DNA of 43,364 nt from Endomicrobiaceae bacterium (GTDB lineage Bacteria > Elusimicrobiota > Endomicrobiia > Endomicrobiales > Endomicrobiaceae), in the NCBI GenBank assembly GCA_028711215.1, contig JAQTSO010000003.1, positions 65,684 to 109,047 of the forward strand, given 5' to 3'. The position numbers and the translations under genes are program-made. How positions within the stretch are numbered: position 1 is the stretch's first letter; each line of letters opens with the position of its first letter. Shown here piece by piece: positions 26,324 to 35,341 of this stretch. The notes under the pieces were generated by a model, which was given only the letters and a program-made list of their open reading frames with translations, was not told where the DNA came from and did no database searches.

Positions 26324-28249
26324 ATGGATAATAATAAAAAGATAATATCATTAATTCAGACGGATGGTTCTTTCTATACAAATGCATTTCTTAGAGGGAT
26401 AGTCAGTAATTATTCCCGCCAAAATAAAAACACAATAATAATAGATCTAAGATCATCAAAAAGCGATTTTTTTTGGACGGTTTATACTACAGAGAAAATA
26501 AAATATGTTGATGATATGTTAAATGTTATTGCAAATATAAATGTCCAAATGTTAAAGACATATCTTAATGTAAAAAATGAAATATTATGTATTAAAGATT
26601 TAGGTTCTAATTTATTAGCAGAACACAATTTTAATTATTTGCTTAAATGTTTGACATCAATATATGAAAACACAATAGTCGTTATTCAAGACAGATTGTT
26701 GCAATTTGAAAATAATATATTGGATTTTTCAGATGTTATTTTACTGCCATTTATTAAAGAACCTGTTTCTTTCGAAAATTTCAGAAAGACATATATGGGA
26801 CTGTTAACTTCAAAAGCAAAAGATATCAGCATATTGCCGATAATGATTGTTTCTGATTATAATTTTGACTTTCAGGATGAAGAGTTTTATACGATTTTTA
26901 AGGATGTTATAAAATTTAAATTTGATTTAAAAATTCAAAACGAAGTTGCCAATCCCGGTTTTTTATTTAAAGATAAATCCAATGAATTTGTTAAAACGCT
27001 GGATTTGCTCCTTGAAAAACTTAATGATTTAAAATCATTAAATTTGCAGTCAAATGATTATTATGAAGAGAAAAAAATATATATAAATTTAAAAGATAAA
27101 CTTCATAAAGACTTGGTAGAGAAAATGAAGGAGTATTTGAATATTTCCGATCAATTAAAATTAAGAGAAATTATCAAAGTTCAAATAGAAACACTATTAA
27201 AATTTTATAACGTAGAACTTCAAATAAGCATTAAACAAAAATTAGTTAAAGAACTTTCAGATGATATTGTAGGACTTGGCGTTTTAGAAGATTTACTTGA
27301 AGATTCAAAAATATCTGAAATAATGATAAACGGGAATAAAAATATTTACATAGAAAAAAACGGTAAACTTGAAGAGACCAATATCGCTTTTCAGGATACA
27401 AATAAATTAAAAATTGTAATTGACAGAATCGCATCAAGTGTTGGCAGGCATATAGATGAAGCTTCGCCTATTGTTGATGCAAGGCTAAAAGACGGTTCAA
27501 GAGTAAATGCCATTATTGCTCCGGTTGCTTTAAACGGACCTGTGCTTACAATACGAAAATTTTCAAAACATAAACTTTCAGCCGATGATATTATTGCATA
27601 CGGAAGTGCAAACAAAGAGATAATGGATTTTTTAAGAAAAGAAGTTAAGAACAAAAAAAACATATTAATTTCCGGAGGTACAGGAACGGGAAAAACAACA
27701 CTGCTTAATGTTGTTTCTTCATTTATTGCTCAAGATGAGAGAATAATTACAATAGAAGATTCTGCGGAATTACAATTACAACAGAAACATGTTGTAAGGC
27801 TTGAGACAAGAGCAAAATCAATCGAAGGAACAGCAGAAATTTCAATCAGACAACTTGTAATTAATGCTTTAAGGATGAGACCTGACAGAATAATTGTCGG
27901 TGAATGCAGATCCGGGGAAACTTTAGACATGCTTCAGGCAATGAATACAGGACATGACGGTTCTATGACAACGGTCCATTCAAACTCTTGTCAGGATGCA
28001 ATATCAAGGTTATTGGTAATGTCTCTTATGGCGGGTGTAGATTTGCCGGAGAAGTCAATCATTTCAATGATAGTATCGGCAATTAATGTTATAGTCCAGA
28101 TTAAGAGATTTCCGGATGGCACAAGAAAAATATCAGAAATTTGCATTGTTAAAAAATCAGATACAAAGCAATATGAATTAATGCCGGTTTTCCTTTATGA
28201 TGTTGAAACAAATACGTATAGTAGTCTAAATGAAGGATATTTTCAATGA
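26324..28249 (+). CDS. Fusion of a TadZ/CpaE-like domain to the TadA/CpaF pilus ATPase
   Basis: 641 residues, about 200 longer than a plain CpaF. Residues 1-170 resemble a MinD/CpaE-type fold (NTIIIDLRSSKSDFFWTVYTTEKIKYVDDML, ENTIVVIQDRLLQFENNILDFSDVILLP), but the Walker A Lys-rich loop is absent (SLIQTDGSFYTN). After a linker, residues about 260-630 are a full TadA/CpaF ATPase: DDIVGLGVLEDLLEDSKISEIMING, Walker A GGTGTGKTT (about 451-459), ITIEDSAELQL, and RPDRIIVGECRSGETLDMLQAMNTGHDGSMTTVHSNS. It should power pilus extension and retraction, with the fused domain serving in localisation. Confidence 0.87.
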   Translation: MDNNKKIISLIQTDGSFYTNAFLRGIVSNYSRQNKNTIIIDLRSSKSDFFWTVYTTEKIKYVDDMLNVIANINVQMLKTYLNVKNEILCIKDLGSNLLAEHNFNYLLKCLTSIYENTIVVIQDRLLQFENNILDFSDVILLPFIKEPVSFENFRKTYMGLLTSKAKDISILPIMIVSDYNFDFQDEEFYTIFKDVIKFKFDLKIQNEVANPGFLFKDKSNEFVKTLDLLLEKLNDLKSLNLQSNDYYEEKKIYINLKDKLHKDLVEKMKEYLNISDQLKLREIIKVQIETLLKFYNVELQISIKQKLVKELSDDIVGLGVLEDLLEDSKISEIMINGNKNIYIEKNGKLEETNIAFQDTNKLKIVIDRIASSVGRHIDEASPIVDARLKDGSRVNAIIAPVALNGPVLTIRKFSKHKLSADDIIAYGSANKEIMDFLRKEVKNKKNILISGGTGTGKTTLLNVVSSFIAQDERIITIEDSAELQLQQKHVVRLETRAKSIEGTAEISIRQLVINALRMRPDRIIVGECRSGETLDMLQAMNTGHDGSMTTVHSNSCQDAISRLLVMSLMAGVDLPEKSIISMIVSAINVIVQIKRFPDGTRKISEICIVKKSDTKQYELMPVFLYDVETNTYSSLNEGYFQ

Positions 28250-29046
28250 GTTATATATATTTAATTTGTTTTTGTATATGTTTATTCATGGTAGTTTACA
28301 CATTTATTAAATATTTTATTTTGAAAATTAATATAAATAAAAAAATACCGAGTGGAAACTTATCCAAAAATAAAAGATATTTAATCTATTTGATTTTAAT
28401 ATTTTTATTGGTATCAGTGGTTGCAAATATAATATTTGCAACCCTTTCAATCATAATTATGTTTTATGTAAATTGGTCAATGAGTAAAAAACAACAAGAA
28501 AACAGGATAAGAAAAATAGATAAACAGATAATTGAAGCAATAAGAATATTTAAAAATACAATAATGACGGGGCAATCTGTAATTCAGGCAGTTGATGCAG
28601 TTTCTAATCAGACAAATGATCCGCTAGCAAGTGAATTTAAAAAAGTCTATAATTCGGTATCTTTTGGTATTAGTTTGGATGATGCATTAAAACAAACATC
28701 ACAAAATATTCAAAGTCAGCAATATAAGCTTTTTATAGATTCAATAAGAATTTCAAATGTTACAGGTGCAAAATTATCTGATATATTAGATAAAATAGAA
28801 AGATCAATAACTCAACAAATTGCAATATATTCCAAAGTTGAGGCATTAACCGCACAAGGAAAAATTTCCGGATTGATTGTCAGTGTGATTCCATTTTTTA
28901 TTATTTTGTTAGTTTATTTCTTAGAACCTGATATTATGGGTGTTTTGTTTACAACGACATTGGGGAACCTTATATTTTTTGTATCAGTTATAATGCTGTT
29001 ATTGGGTTCAGTTTTTATGAGAAAAACAACAGAGATAAATATTTAG
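28246..29046 (+). CDS. tadB: Tad pilus inner-membrane protein TadB
   Basis: 266 residues with a T2SSF (GspF-like) domain: two N-terminal hydrophobic segments, a cytoplasmic helical region with IDKQIIEAIRIFKNTIMTGQSVIQAVDAVS and FGISLDDALKQTSQNIQSQQYKLFIDSIRISN, then two C-terminal membrane helices. It overlaps the ATPase gene by 4 bp (ATGA). It forms the platform with TadC that the ATPase turns. Confidence 0.88.
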   Translation: MSYIYLICFCICLFMVVYTFIKYFILKININKKIPSGNLSKNKRYLIYLILIFLLVSVVANIIFATLSIIIMFYVNWSMSKKQQENRIRKIDKQIIEAIRIFKNTIMTGQSVIQAVDAVSNQTNDPLASEFKKVYNSVSFGISLDDALKQTSQNIQSQQYKLFIDSIRISNVTGAKLSDILDKIERSITQQIAIYSKVEALTAQGKISGLIVSVIPFFIILLVYFLEPDIMGVLFTTTLGNLIFFVSVIMLLLGSVFMRKTTEINI

Positions 29047-29095
29047 AAATAATAAGTTTTTGTAGCAGTTTTGAAAATAACAAAAGGATAATTCA

Positions 29096-29977
29096 ATGTA
29101 TTTGGTTATTGCTGTTTTATGCCTTATAGTATTTTTTGTGATAATTTTTAATTATCTGTTTAAAGAATTATCAAACATTATAACCATAAAACAGGTTTAT
29201 ACGGTAAAATCAAATGATGATAAATATTTTATATTGTCATTATTTTTAAATTTATCAAAATCACTCGGCAACTTTTTCCCAAAAATTAAATTAAAAGTTA
29301 TTGATGATTATTCCGGTAAAATTAATGAGATGATAAAAACATTAGACGATCCATATACCAGATTGAATGGTTATAGTTTGTTGCATTTACAGATTATATC
29401 GGCAATAACAGGATTTTTCTTGGCATATATTATAGCCGGTTTTGATATATTAATTATTTTTTGTTCAATAGTACTGTTTTTTATACTTCCTTATATTAAA
29501 ATACTTGAAACATATAAAAAGAAAAAAAATTCAATAATTAAACAGTTGCCGAACTTGGCAGATTTGCTTACAGTCATGATTGGTTCCGGCATTGATTTCA
29601 ATAATTCTCTGATTAAAATTTCAAGTATCTTGAACGGTGATTTGGCAAAAGAAATTGTTGTTGTAAATTCAAAGGTATCTTTAGGTATTCATATGCAACA
29701 AGCACTTAATGAAATGGCTCAAAAATATAATATTGTCCAACTTGATTTATTTGTTAAAACAATCAATTCGGCATTAAATTCCGGACTAGGAATATCAGAT
29801 TCTCTAAATAAACTTTCGGAACAACTGAAATTAGAAAATGCTTCAATAGCTGAAAAAAAGGCTCAAGAAGCACCTGTAAAAATGCTTATACCAATGGTGC
29901 TTTTAATATTTCCGACAATTTTTATACTCTTATTTGCTCCAATCATTATTTCATTTATGACCAGCGGCGGTTTGTAA
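29096..29977 (+). CDS. tadC: Tad pilus inner-membrane protein TadC
   Basis: 293 residues, the second GspF-like platform protein. The core QLPNLADLLTVMIGSGIDFNNSLIKIS and VQLDLFVKTINSALNSGLGISDSLNKLSEQLKLENASIAEKKAQEAPVKMLIPMVLLIFPTIFILLFAP is the typical TadC ending. It starts 49 bp after tadB with an AAAGGA site. Last gene of the Tad locus. Confidence 0.88.
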   Translation: MYLVIAVLCLIVFFVIIFNYLFKELSNIITIKQVYTVKSNDDKYFILSLFLNLSKSLGNFFPKIKLKVIDDYSGKINEMIKTLDDPYTRLNGYSLLHLQIISAITGFFLAYIIAGFDILIIFCSIVLFFILPYIKILETYKKKKNSIIKQLPNLADLLTVMIGSGIDFNNSLIKISSILNGDLAKEIVVVNSKVSLGIHMQQALNEMAQKYNIVQLDLFVKTINSALNSGLGISDSLNKLSEQLKLENASIAEKKAQEAPVKMLIPMVLLIFPTIFILLFAPIIISFMTSGGL

Positions 29978-30027
29978 TCAAAAAAAACAGACAATTTTAG
30001 TTTCAGAATTTTGATATGATATAAAAA

Positions 30028-30056
30028 TTGCACTTGTTTAATAGAATTTGTATCAT
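30028..30056 (+). promoter_or_regulatory. Predicted promoter of the exporter / radical SAM cluster
   Basis: TTGCAC (30028-30033), 17-nt spacer, TATCAT (30051-30056). It would start transcription near 30063, which excludes the in-frame ATG at 30048 as the start of the next gene. Confidence 0.5.
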
Positions 30057-30089
30057 GTGTGTTCTCAAGTAATGGAGATTAGCTACATA

Positions 30090-30854
30090 ATGAATAAATT
30101 TAAAAAATACCGATTAATGGTTTGGGAATTGGCATTTTCTGATTTCAAAATGAGAGACCAGGGCACGATTCTCGGTTTTGCATGGACATTACTATACCCG
30201 TTGGTTTTCTTCTTTATTTTATACACGATATTTGCAGATTGGATGAAAGCCATAAAAGACTTTCCTCTTTATTTGTTGATAGGTATGGTCCAGTGGGGTT
30301 TTTTTGCCAGCGCAACAACAGCAACAATTACGTCAATAATGAGATATTCAAATTTCATTAAGAGTATTTCTTTTCCGAAAGAATGCATAGTGTTTGCTTC
30401 AATTTTGGCTGTAACATTTTCTCATTTTTTTGAATTAATAATACTTATTATTTTCTTTTTTATAATTAAAGGTTATATAACAATTTATGTGATTTTACTG
30501 ATTCCATTGTTGTTTTTAACGTTGTACTTAATAATAGGTTTTTCACTTTTATTATCTTTGATAGGAGTATACTTTGCAGACATGACAAGAATCTGGTCAT
30601 TGCTTACGGCAATGGGATTTTTTATTACTCCGATATTTTATAGTTTGGATATGTTGTCACCGACGAAAAGACATATTATATTATTAAATCCTATGACACA
30701 TATTATTCAGGCATCAAGAGAGATACTGCTTGACGGTAAAATACCCCAAATGCAGGGTTTGTTGTATGTTTTTATTATGGCAACAATTTTAGTAGTTATC
30801 GGATATATTTTATTTAAAAAATTTGAGGGTTATTTTGTGGAAAAAATTCAATGA
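30090..30854 (+). CDS. ABC-2 type polysaccharide/teichoic-type export permease (Wzm-like)
   Basis: 254 residues from ATG 30090 (GGAG at 30074-30077; in-frame ATGs at 30048 and 30072 are alternatives). The start NKFKKYRLMVWELAFSDFKMRDQGTILGFAWTLLYPLVFFFILYTIF is the hallmark of O-antigen/teichoic-acid exporters, and about six membrane helices follow. The block FITPIFYSLDMLSPTKRHIILLNPMTHIIQASREILLDG is also typical. It pairs with the ATPase encoded next (4-bp overlap) to move a lipid-linked glycan across the inner membrane. Confidence 0.9.
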   Translation: MNKFKKYRLMVWELAFSDFKMRDQGTILGFAWTLLYPLVFFFILYTIFADWMKAIKDFPLYLLIGMVQWGFFASATTATITSIMRYSNFIKSISFPKECIVFASILAVTFSHFFELIILIIFFFIIKGYITIYVILLIPLLFLTLYLIIGFSLLLSLIGVYFADMTRIWSLLTAMGFFITPIFYSLDMLSPTKRHIILLNPMTHIIQASREILLDGKIPQMQGLLYVFIMATILVVIGYILFKKFEGYFVEKIQ

Positions 30855-31588
30855 CAATTGCTATAAAAACAAATAGTTTATCTAAATGTTTCAAAATAGG
30901 AACAAGAGAAAGACTGACTTTGTTTAATTCATTACGATATAAAATTACAGGTTCTTTACCCGAGAGAGAGTTATGGGCATTGAAAAATCTTTCTTTTTCA
31001 GTTAAAAAGGGTGAAATGGTTGCCGTAATCGGTCATAACGGAGCCGGTAAGACAACTCTGTTTAGGATTTTGTCCGGCATAATGAAACAAACCAGTGGTT
31101 CTTTTATGGTTAATGAAGAGATTTCCTGTATGTTTGAACTCGGTCTTGGATTTAATCTAAGATTTACTGCATTGGAAAATGTATATCTTTACGGTGCATT
31201 GCACGGGATTACCAGAAAAGAAATAGATAAAAAAATGGATTCAATAGTTGAATTTGCAGAACTTGATAATTTTATGGGTGCAAAACTTGGTGAATTTTCA
31301 TCAGGTATGATAGCAAGACTTGCTTTTGCCACGGTTATTCAAACTTTAAATGGTATTATAATGGTTGATGAAGTTTTAAGTGTCGGAGATATTTCATTTC
31401 AAAAAAAATGTTTAAATGCTTTTGAAAAAGTTTTATCAGACGGGCATACAGTTTTATTTATATCTCACGGTATTGGCGAGGTGAAAAAATTATGTACAAA
31501 TGCACTTTATATAGATCACGGAATTCAAATGGCATTCGGACCTATCAATGAAGTGGAAGATATGTATAAACAAAAAATGAATTTATAA
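30851..31588 (+). CDS. ABC-type polysaccharide export ATPase (Wzt/TagH-like)
   Basis: 245 residues. Walker A GHNGAGKTT at 61-69, a signature reading EFSSGMIARLAFA (the SSGM form seen in Wzt/TagH ATPases rather than LSGGQ), and Walker B IIMVDEVLSVGD. N-terminal CFKIGTRERLTLFNSLRYKITGSLPERELWALKNLSF is the Wzt subfamily start. There is no C-terminal carbohydrate-binding domain, so chain-end recognition is not expected. Coupled to the permease by a 4-bp overlap. Confidence 0.92.
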   Translation: MTIAIKTNSLSKCFKIGTRERLTLFNSLRYKITGSLPERELWALKNLSFSVKKGEMVAVIGHNGAGKTTLFRILSGIMKQTSGSFMVNEEISCMFELGLGFNLRFTALENVYLYGALHGITRKEIDKKMDSIVEFAELDNFMGAKLGEFSSGMIARLAFATVIQTLNGIIMVDEVLSVGDISFQKKCLNAFEKVLSDGHTVLFISHGIGEVKKLCTNALYIDHGIQMAFGPINEVEDMYKQKMNL

Positions 31589-31598
31589 GGGGATAAAA

Positions 31599-31751
31599 AT
31601 GAAGAAATTTTTAAAAGAATTTTGGGATTTTTTCTGGGAAAAGAAGGCTTGGTGGCTAATCCCGATGTTTTTGGTGTTTGTAATTTTGGGATTACTTATT
31701 ATTTTTGCAAAAAGCAATGCGGTTGTGCCTTTTGTATATGTTCTATTTTAA
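31599..31751 (+). CDS. Small DUF5989-family membrane protein
   Basis: 50-residue protein, MKKFLKEFWDFFWEKKAWWL followed by one transmembrane helix (IPMFLVFVILGLLIIFAKS) and the ending AVVPFVYVLF. This is the pattern of DUF5989 proteins, which accompany exopolysaccharide, carbamoyltransferase and SxtJ-like genes. AAGGGGA ribosome site 10 nt upstream. Role unknown. It sits between the exporter ATPase and the first radical SAM gene, so it likely belongs to the same glycan or envelope pathway. Confidence 0.85.
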   Translation: MKKFLKEFWDFFWEKKAWWLIPMFLVFVILGLLIIFAKSNAVVPFVYVLF

Positions 31752-31764
31752 ATAGGGAAATATT

Positions 31765-32592
31765 ATGGAAAAAATTAATTTTGTATGGGATTCACACTAT
31801 AGGTGTAATTTCAGATGTCCTTACTGTTGGTTTGATAAAAATTGGGAAGAGATGGATAAGTTAAATAAGTATCCGCCGTTAAGTGAAATGATTGCTCTAT
31901 GGGAAAGACTTTACAAAATGTATGGAGAGTGTCATTTGATGGTTACAGGCGGAGAGCCGATGCTGTATCCTAATTTCATTGAACTTATAGAAGCAATTTC
32001 AAAATGGCATACGGTAAAGGTAACATGCCAACTTTCCGGAGATATGTTTACATTTGCAAGAAAACTTAACCCTGAAAGAGTAAGGCTCGATATGAATTTT
32101 CATCCGCTTGAAACAAAACTGGAGCCGTTTATAAGAAAAGTTTTATATTTATATAAATATGGTTTTAAAGGTGGGGTTTGTTATCTTGCTTATCCGCCGA
32201 ATATGGATAAAATAAAATATTACGACGATGAATTTAAAAAACACGGGATTGTTATGGCCTTGGCTGCTTTTTGGGGGGAATATAACGGTAAAAAATATCC
32301 CGACAGTTATTCAAAAGAAGAAAGAGAAATGATGTTGCCTTATCTCGGCGATTTAGACAGGCAAAAATATCATTTGGAAGGAAGAAAAACAAAAGGTAAA
32401 CTATGCAGATCCGGACAAATTTATGCCTCAATTAAGGCGGATGGAACAGTTACCAGATGCGGTCCGTTAAGTCACAAACCTTTTGGAAATATTTTCGACA
32501 AAGATTTTAAATTATTTGACAAACCAATGCCGTGTGAAGCCGAAATATGTCCGTGTGACGAATATAAATGGATTGTTGATGAGGAAAGATAA
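31765..32592 (+). CDS. Radical SAM protein 1 (with Cys-rich C-terminus)
   Basis: 275 residues. The 4Fe-4S/SAM motif CX3CX2C is Cys14, Cys18 and Cys21 (YRCNFRCPYCWF). The SAM-binding GGE-like motif is VTGGEPMLYP. The C-terminal part has more Cys residues (GKLCRSGQIYASI, TRCGPLS, CEAEICPCDEYKW), suggesting auxiliary Fe-S ligands as in twitch/SPASM domains. It starts 13 bp after the DUF5989 gene with a TAGGGAAAT region upstream. Substrate unknown; it could modify a peptide or a sugar precursor. First of three consecutive radical SAM genes. Confidence 0.85.
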   Translation: MEKINFVWDSHYRCNFRCPYCWFDKNWEEMDKLNKYPPLSEMIALWERLYKMYGECHLMVTGGEPMLYPNFIELIEAISKWHTVKVTCQLSGDMFTFARKLNPERVRLDMNFHPLETKLEPFIRKVLYLYKYGFKGGVCYLAYPPNMDKIKYYDDEFKKHGIVMALAAFWGEYNGKKYPDSYSKEEREMMLPYLGDLDRQKYHLEGRKTKGKLCRSGQIYASIKADGTVTRCGPLSHKPFGNIFDKDFKLFDKPMPCEAEICPCDEYKWIVDEER

Positions 32593-32594
32593 CA

Positions 32595-34196
32595 TTGAAA
32601 GTTTCTCTTATAAAAGCACCATGGTGGGTAAGATATTGTCCTCCTTACATATTGGCATATTTTTCAACATATTTAAGACAATTCGGACATAAAACATTTT
32701 GTTTTGATTTAAATAATTTATTCTATCATCAATGTAGCGAAGAAAATAAAAAATATTGGGATAACAGAGATTTTTATTCCGTGTGGGAAAATAATACATT
32801 TACGGACACTATATTAAAAGTTTCTTCTGCAGATGAATTTATAAATAAAATTGTTCAAACAGGCTCACAGGTTTTTGTTTTTGATACTCATACTCCGTCA
32901 GTAAATATCAGTTATGCTATTGCACAAAAAATCAAAGAGTTAAAACAGGACGCTGTTATAGTTTTTTTCGGACATAAATCGGCAAAAACACAAATGGCTT
33001 ATGATTTTGCAAATCAGCCGTTTATAGATTATGTTTGTTATGGAGAAGCTGATATACCGTTAAAAAATCTTTTAGAAAAACTGGAAAAAAGTTTTGATAT
33101 ATGTAATTTGCCCGTATGCGGAGGATTTTTAGTTAAACAGCAAGGCAAAGTTATAGATTGCGGACAGGGTGAAGTTGTTGAAGATATTGATACACTTCCA
33201 ATTCCTGATTATTCCGATTTCAAAGAAGACATTTTAAATAATAAATATTCTCAACCATACAGACTTGATTTGCTTGATAGCAGAGGTTGTGTTAATGCAT
33301 GTCATTTCTGTTATGAGAGATTATTCTGGCCTAAATACAGAATAATGAGTGCAAAGCGTTTATTTGAACAAGTTGCAAAACACATGCAGGATTTTCCGCA
33401 GATAAATTATTTTTATTTTAACGGACTGCTTATTAACGGCAATCTCAAAGTTTTGGAAGAATTTTGCGATTTGGTTATAGAAAATAATTTAAAAATTTCA
33501 TGGGCAGGTCAAGCTATAGTCAGAAATGATATGACTTTTGAATTGTTAAAAAAAATGAAACAAGCCGGTTGTGGCTGGGTTGGATACGGTATTGAATCCG
33601 GTTCGCAAAAAGTTTTAAATGCAATGAATAAAAATTTTGATATAAAAAAAGCATTGCCGTTATTTAAAAATACAAGAGAAGCCGGCATATCATTCCAGAT
33701 AAATATGATGTGCGGGTTCCCTGTTGAAACCGAAGATGATTTTAATGAAACTCTTAACTTTTTAAAGTTGGCAAGACCTTATGTAAACTCTATTCTGGCA
33801 AGTCAGTCTTTTTTTACACTGGAAAAATGCACATATATAAAAAATAATCCTGAAAAATTCGGGATAACAAATTCGGAACATCATCTATACTGGAAATCTA
33901 AAGACAATGATTATCCGGACAGATTTGAAAGGTATGAGGAATTATGTAAATTAGCATTGGAATTAAAATATCCGGAAACATCAGGGATAACTGCTGTAAA
34001 ACCGGATAAATGGTTTTTATTAGGTGAATATTATTTTTATGATAAAAATTATCAAAAAGCAAAAGAGTGCTATGAGAAGTCAATAGAAACTGAATTTAAA
34101 TCTAAAGAAATTTATGACAAGTTAATTATTATTGCAGAACGATTAAATGATGTTGATTCAAAAACAATATATATGGAAGAATTAAAGAAAATATAA
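32595..34196 (+). CDS. Radical SAM protein 2, B12-binding-like N-terminus and TPR C-terminus
   Basis: 533 residues. Residues 1-210 look like a cobalamin-binding Rossmann domain (PPYILAYFSTYLRQFGHKTFCFDLN, VFVFDTHTPSVNISYAIAQKI, IDYVCYGEAD), but I see no DxHxxG cobalamin ligand motif. The radical SAM cluster motif is Cys232, Cys236, Cys239 (GCVNACHFCYE), followed by a typical GYGIESGSQKVLNAMNK. The last about 65 residues form TPR-like repeats (KWFLLGEYYFYDKNYQKAKECYEKSIE). The start is TTG at 32595 with GAGGA 9 nt upstream. Lies 2 bp after radical SAM 1 and 3 bp before the next. Confidence 0.85.
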   Translation: MKVSLIKAPWWVRYCPPYILAYFSTYLRQFGHKTFCFDLNNLFYHQCSEENKKYWDNRDFYSVWENNTFTDTILKVSSADEFINKIVQTGSQVFVFDTHTPSVNISYAIAQKIKELKQDAVIVFFGHKSAKTQMAYDFANQPFIDYVCYGEADIPLKNLLEKLEKSFDICNLPVCGGFLVKQQGKVIDCGQGEVVEDIDTLPIPDYSDFKEDILNNKYSQPYRLDLLDSRGCVNACHFCYERLFWPKYRIMSAKRLFEQVAKHMQDFPQINYFYFNGLLINGNLKVLEEFCDLVIENNLKISWAGQAIVRNDMTFELLKKMKQAGCGWVGYGIESGSQKVLNAMNKNFDIKKALPLFKNTREAGISFQINMMCGFPVETEDDFNETLNFLKLARPYVNSILASQSFFTLEKCTYIKNNPEKFGITNSEHHLYWKSKDNDYPDRFERYEELCKLALELKYPETSGITAVKPDKWFLLGEYYFYDKNYQKAKECYEKSIETEFKSKEIYDKLIIIAERLNDVDSKTIYMEELKKI

Positions 34197-34199
34197 TAT

Positions 34200-35339
34200 G
34201 TGTATTCGGAGAATAAATTGAAAGAATTACGGAGTTTTATTTATAAATTCGGAGAATTTATAGAAAAAACAGTGCCTTCAAGAGATATTTCCTGTGTAGC
34301 ACCTGAGGAATTGCATTTTGAATTAACATATAATTGCAATACGGATTGCGTTATGTGTAATTTGAAATATTTAAAGGACAAAGAAAAAAAAGAACTGACT
34401 CTTGATGAAATCAAAAAATTCGTTAAACAATCCGAATATTTAAAGAAGATAAAATTTGTAGTTATTAGTGGTGGAGAACCGCTGTTAAGATATGATATTG
34501 TTGATATTGTGAAATTTTTAAGGCAATATTATGCTGATACGGAAATATTGATTCTTTCAAATTTGTATGATGAAAATCTAGTGTTCAGTAAACTTAATTT
34601 GATAAAAAAAGTTGTCGGTTTATATAAAATATCTATAGGAACATCTATAGATGCTGTTGGCAATGAACATGATATTATCAGAGGACAAACTGATTCATTT
34701 AATAATTTATCCAAAAATTTGGAAAGATTGAAAAAAGAATTTCCTGAAATATATTTCAGTTTAAACTACACTTTAATGCCTGACAACTGTGATAAGATGG
34801 TTGAAGTATATGACTGGTGCAGTCAGAGAGGATATCATGTTTCTTTTCAAATGTTTGTACAAAAAGAAGAAACTCAACAATTTGTATGGGCAGAAAATGT
34901 ATTAGAAAAAATACAAGAACAGATAGATATGATAACAAAAAAAATGGCAAAAGAATGCAACATAGAAGAATTTGATGAAAATATATTTCTAAAAAATGAA
35001 GGGCTTACCTCAAGATTTTTGTCATTATATTACATAGTAAAATACATAAAGAATAAAAAAAGATTTTTTCCGAATTGTCCTTGCGGCGAGAAATATGCAA
35101 TGATAAATCCGTATGGTGAAGTTTATTTTTGTCCGGTTTATAAAAATATGTTTGCCGGAGATTTAAAAAAGGATTCTTTTGATGTTTTGTGGAATTCAAA
35201 ACAGGCCAAATGCGTGAGAGATTTTTTTAATTCAAAAAAATGCCACTGCTGGCTGACATGTACAAACGGATATATGTTGCAGGATGGTATATCCCATGGC
35301 AAACAATTGTATATAGCACAGAAGTATAAAAATAAATAA
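34200..35339 (+). CDS. Radical SAM/SPASM protein 3
   Basis: 379 residues. CX3CX2C at Cys46, Cys50, Cys53 (TYNCNTDCVMCNL), GGEPLLR as the SAM-contact motif, and a C-terminal SPASM-type region (PNCPCGEKYAMINPYGEVYFCPVYKNM, then KKCHCWLTCTNGYM) that would bind auxiliary clusters. SPASM enzymes mostly modify peptides or proteins, though some act on sugars or aminoglycosides. The start is uncertain: GTG at 34200 is the outermost, but GGAG at 34208-34211 sits well in front of TTG 34218. An ATG at 34198 is out of frame. Confidence 0.85.
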   Translation: MYSENKLKELRSFIYKFGEFIEKTVPSRDISCVAPEELHFELTYNCNTDCVMCNLKYLKDKEKKELTLDEIKKFVKQSEYLKKIKFVVISGGEPLLRYDIVDIVKFLRQYYADTEILILSNLYDENLVFSKLNLIKKVVGLYKISIGTSIDAVGNEHDIIRGQTDSFNNLSKNLERLKKEFPEIYFSLNYTLMPDNCDKMVEVYDWCSQRGYHVSFQMFVQKEETQQFVWAENVLEKIQEQIDMITKKMAKECNIEEFDENIFLKNEGLTSRFLSLYYIVKYIKNKKRFFPNCPCGEKYAMINPYGEVYFCPVYKNMFAGDLKKDSFDVLWNSKQAKCVRDFFNSKKCHCWLTCTNGYMLQDGISHGKQLYIAQKYKNK

Positions 35340-35341
35340 AA

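Noticed and set aside
31599-31751. DUF5989 protein as a Trp-containing substrate of the radical SAM enzymes
   Set aside because: It has a full transmembrane helix and matches a known membrane family; no leader/core organisation is visible.
31622-31864. 80-residue Cys-rich ORF just before radical SAM 1, resembling a RiPP precursor peptide
   Set aside because: It is another frame of the DUF5989 gene and the start of radical SAM 1; it has no good ribosome site, and the DUF5989 frame explains the DNA better.
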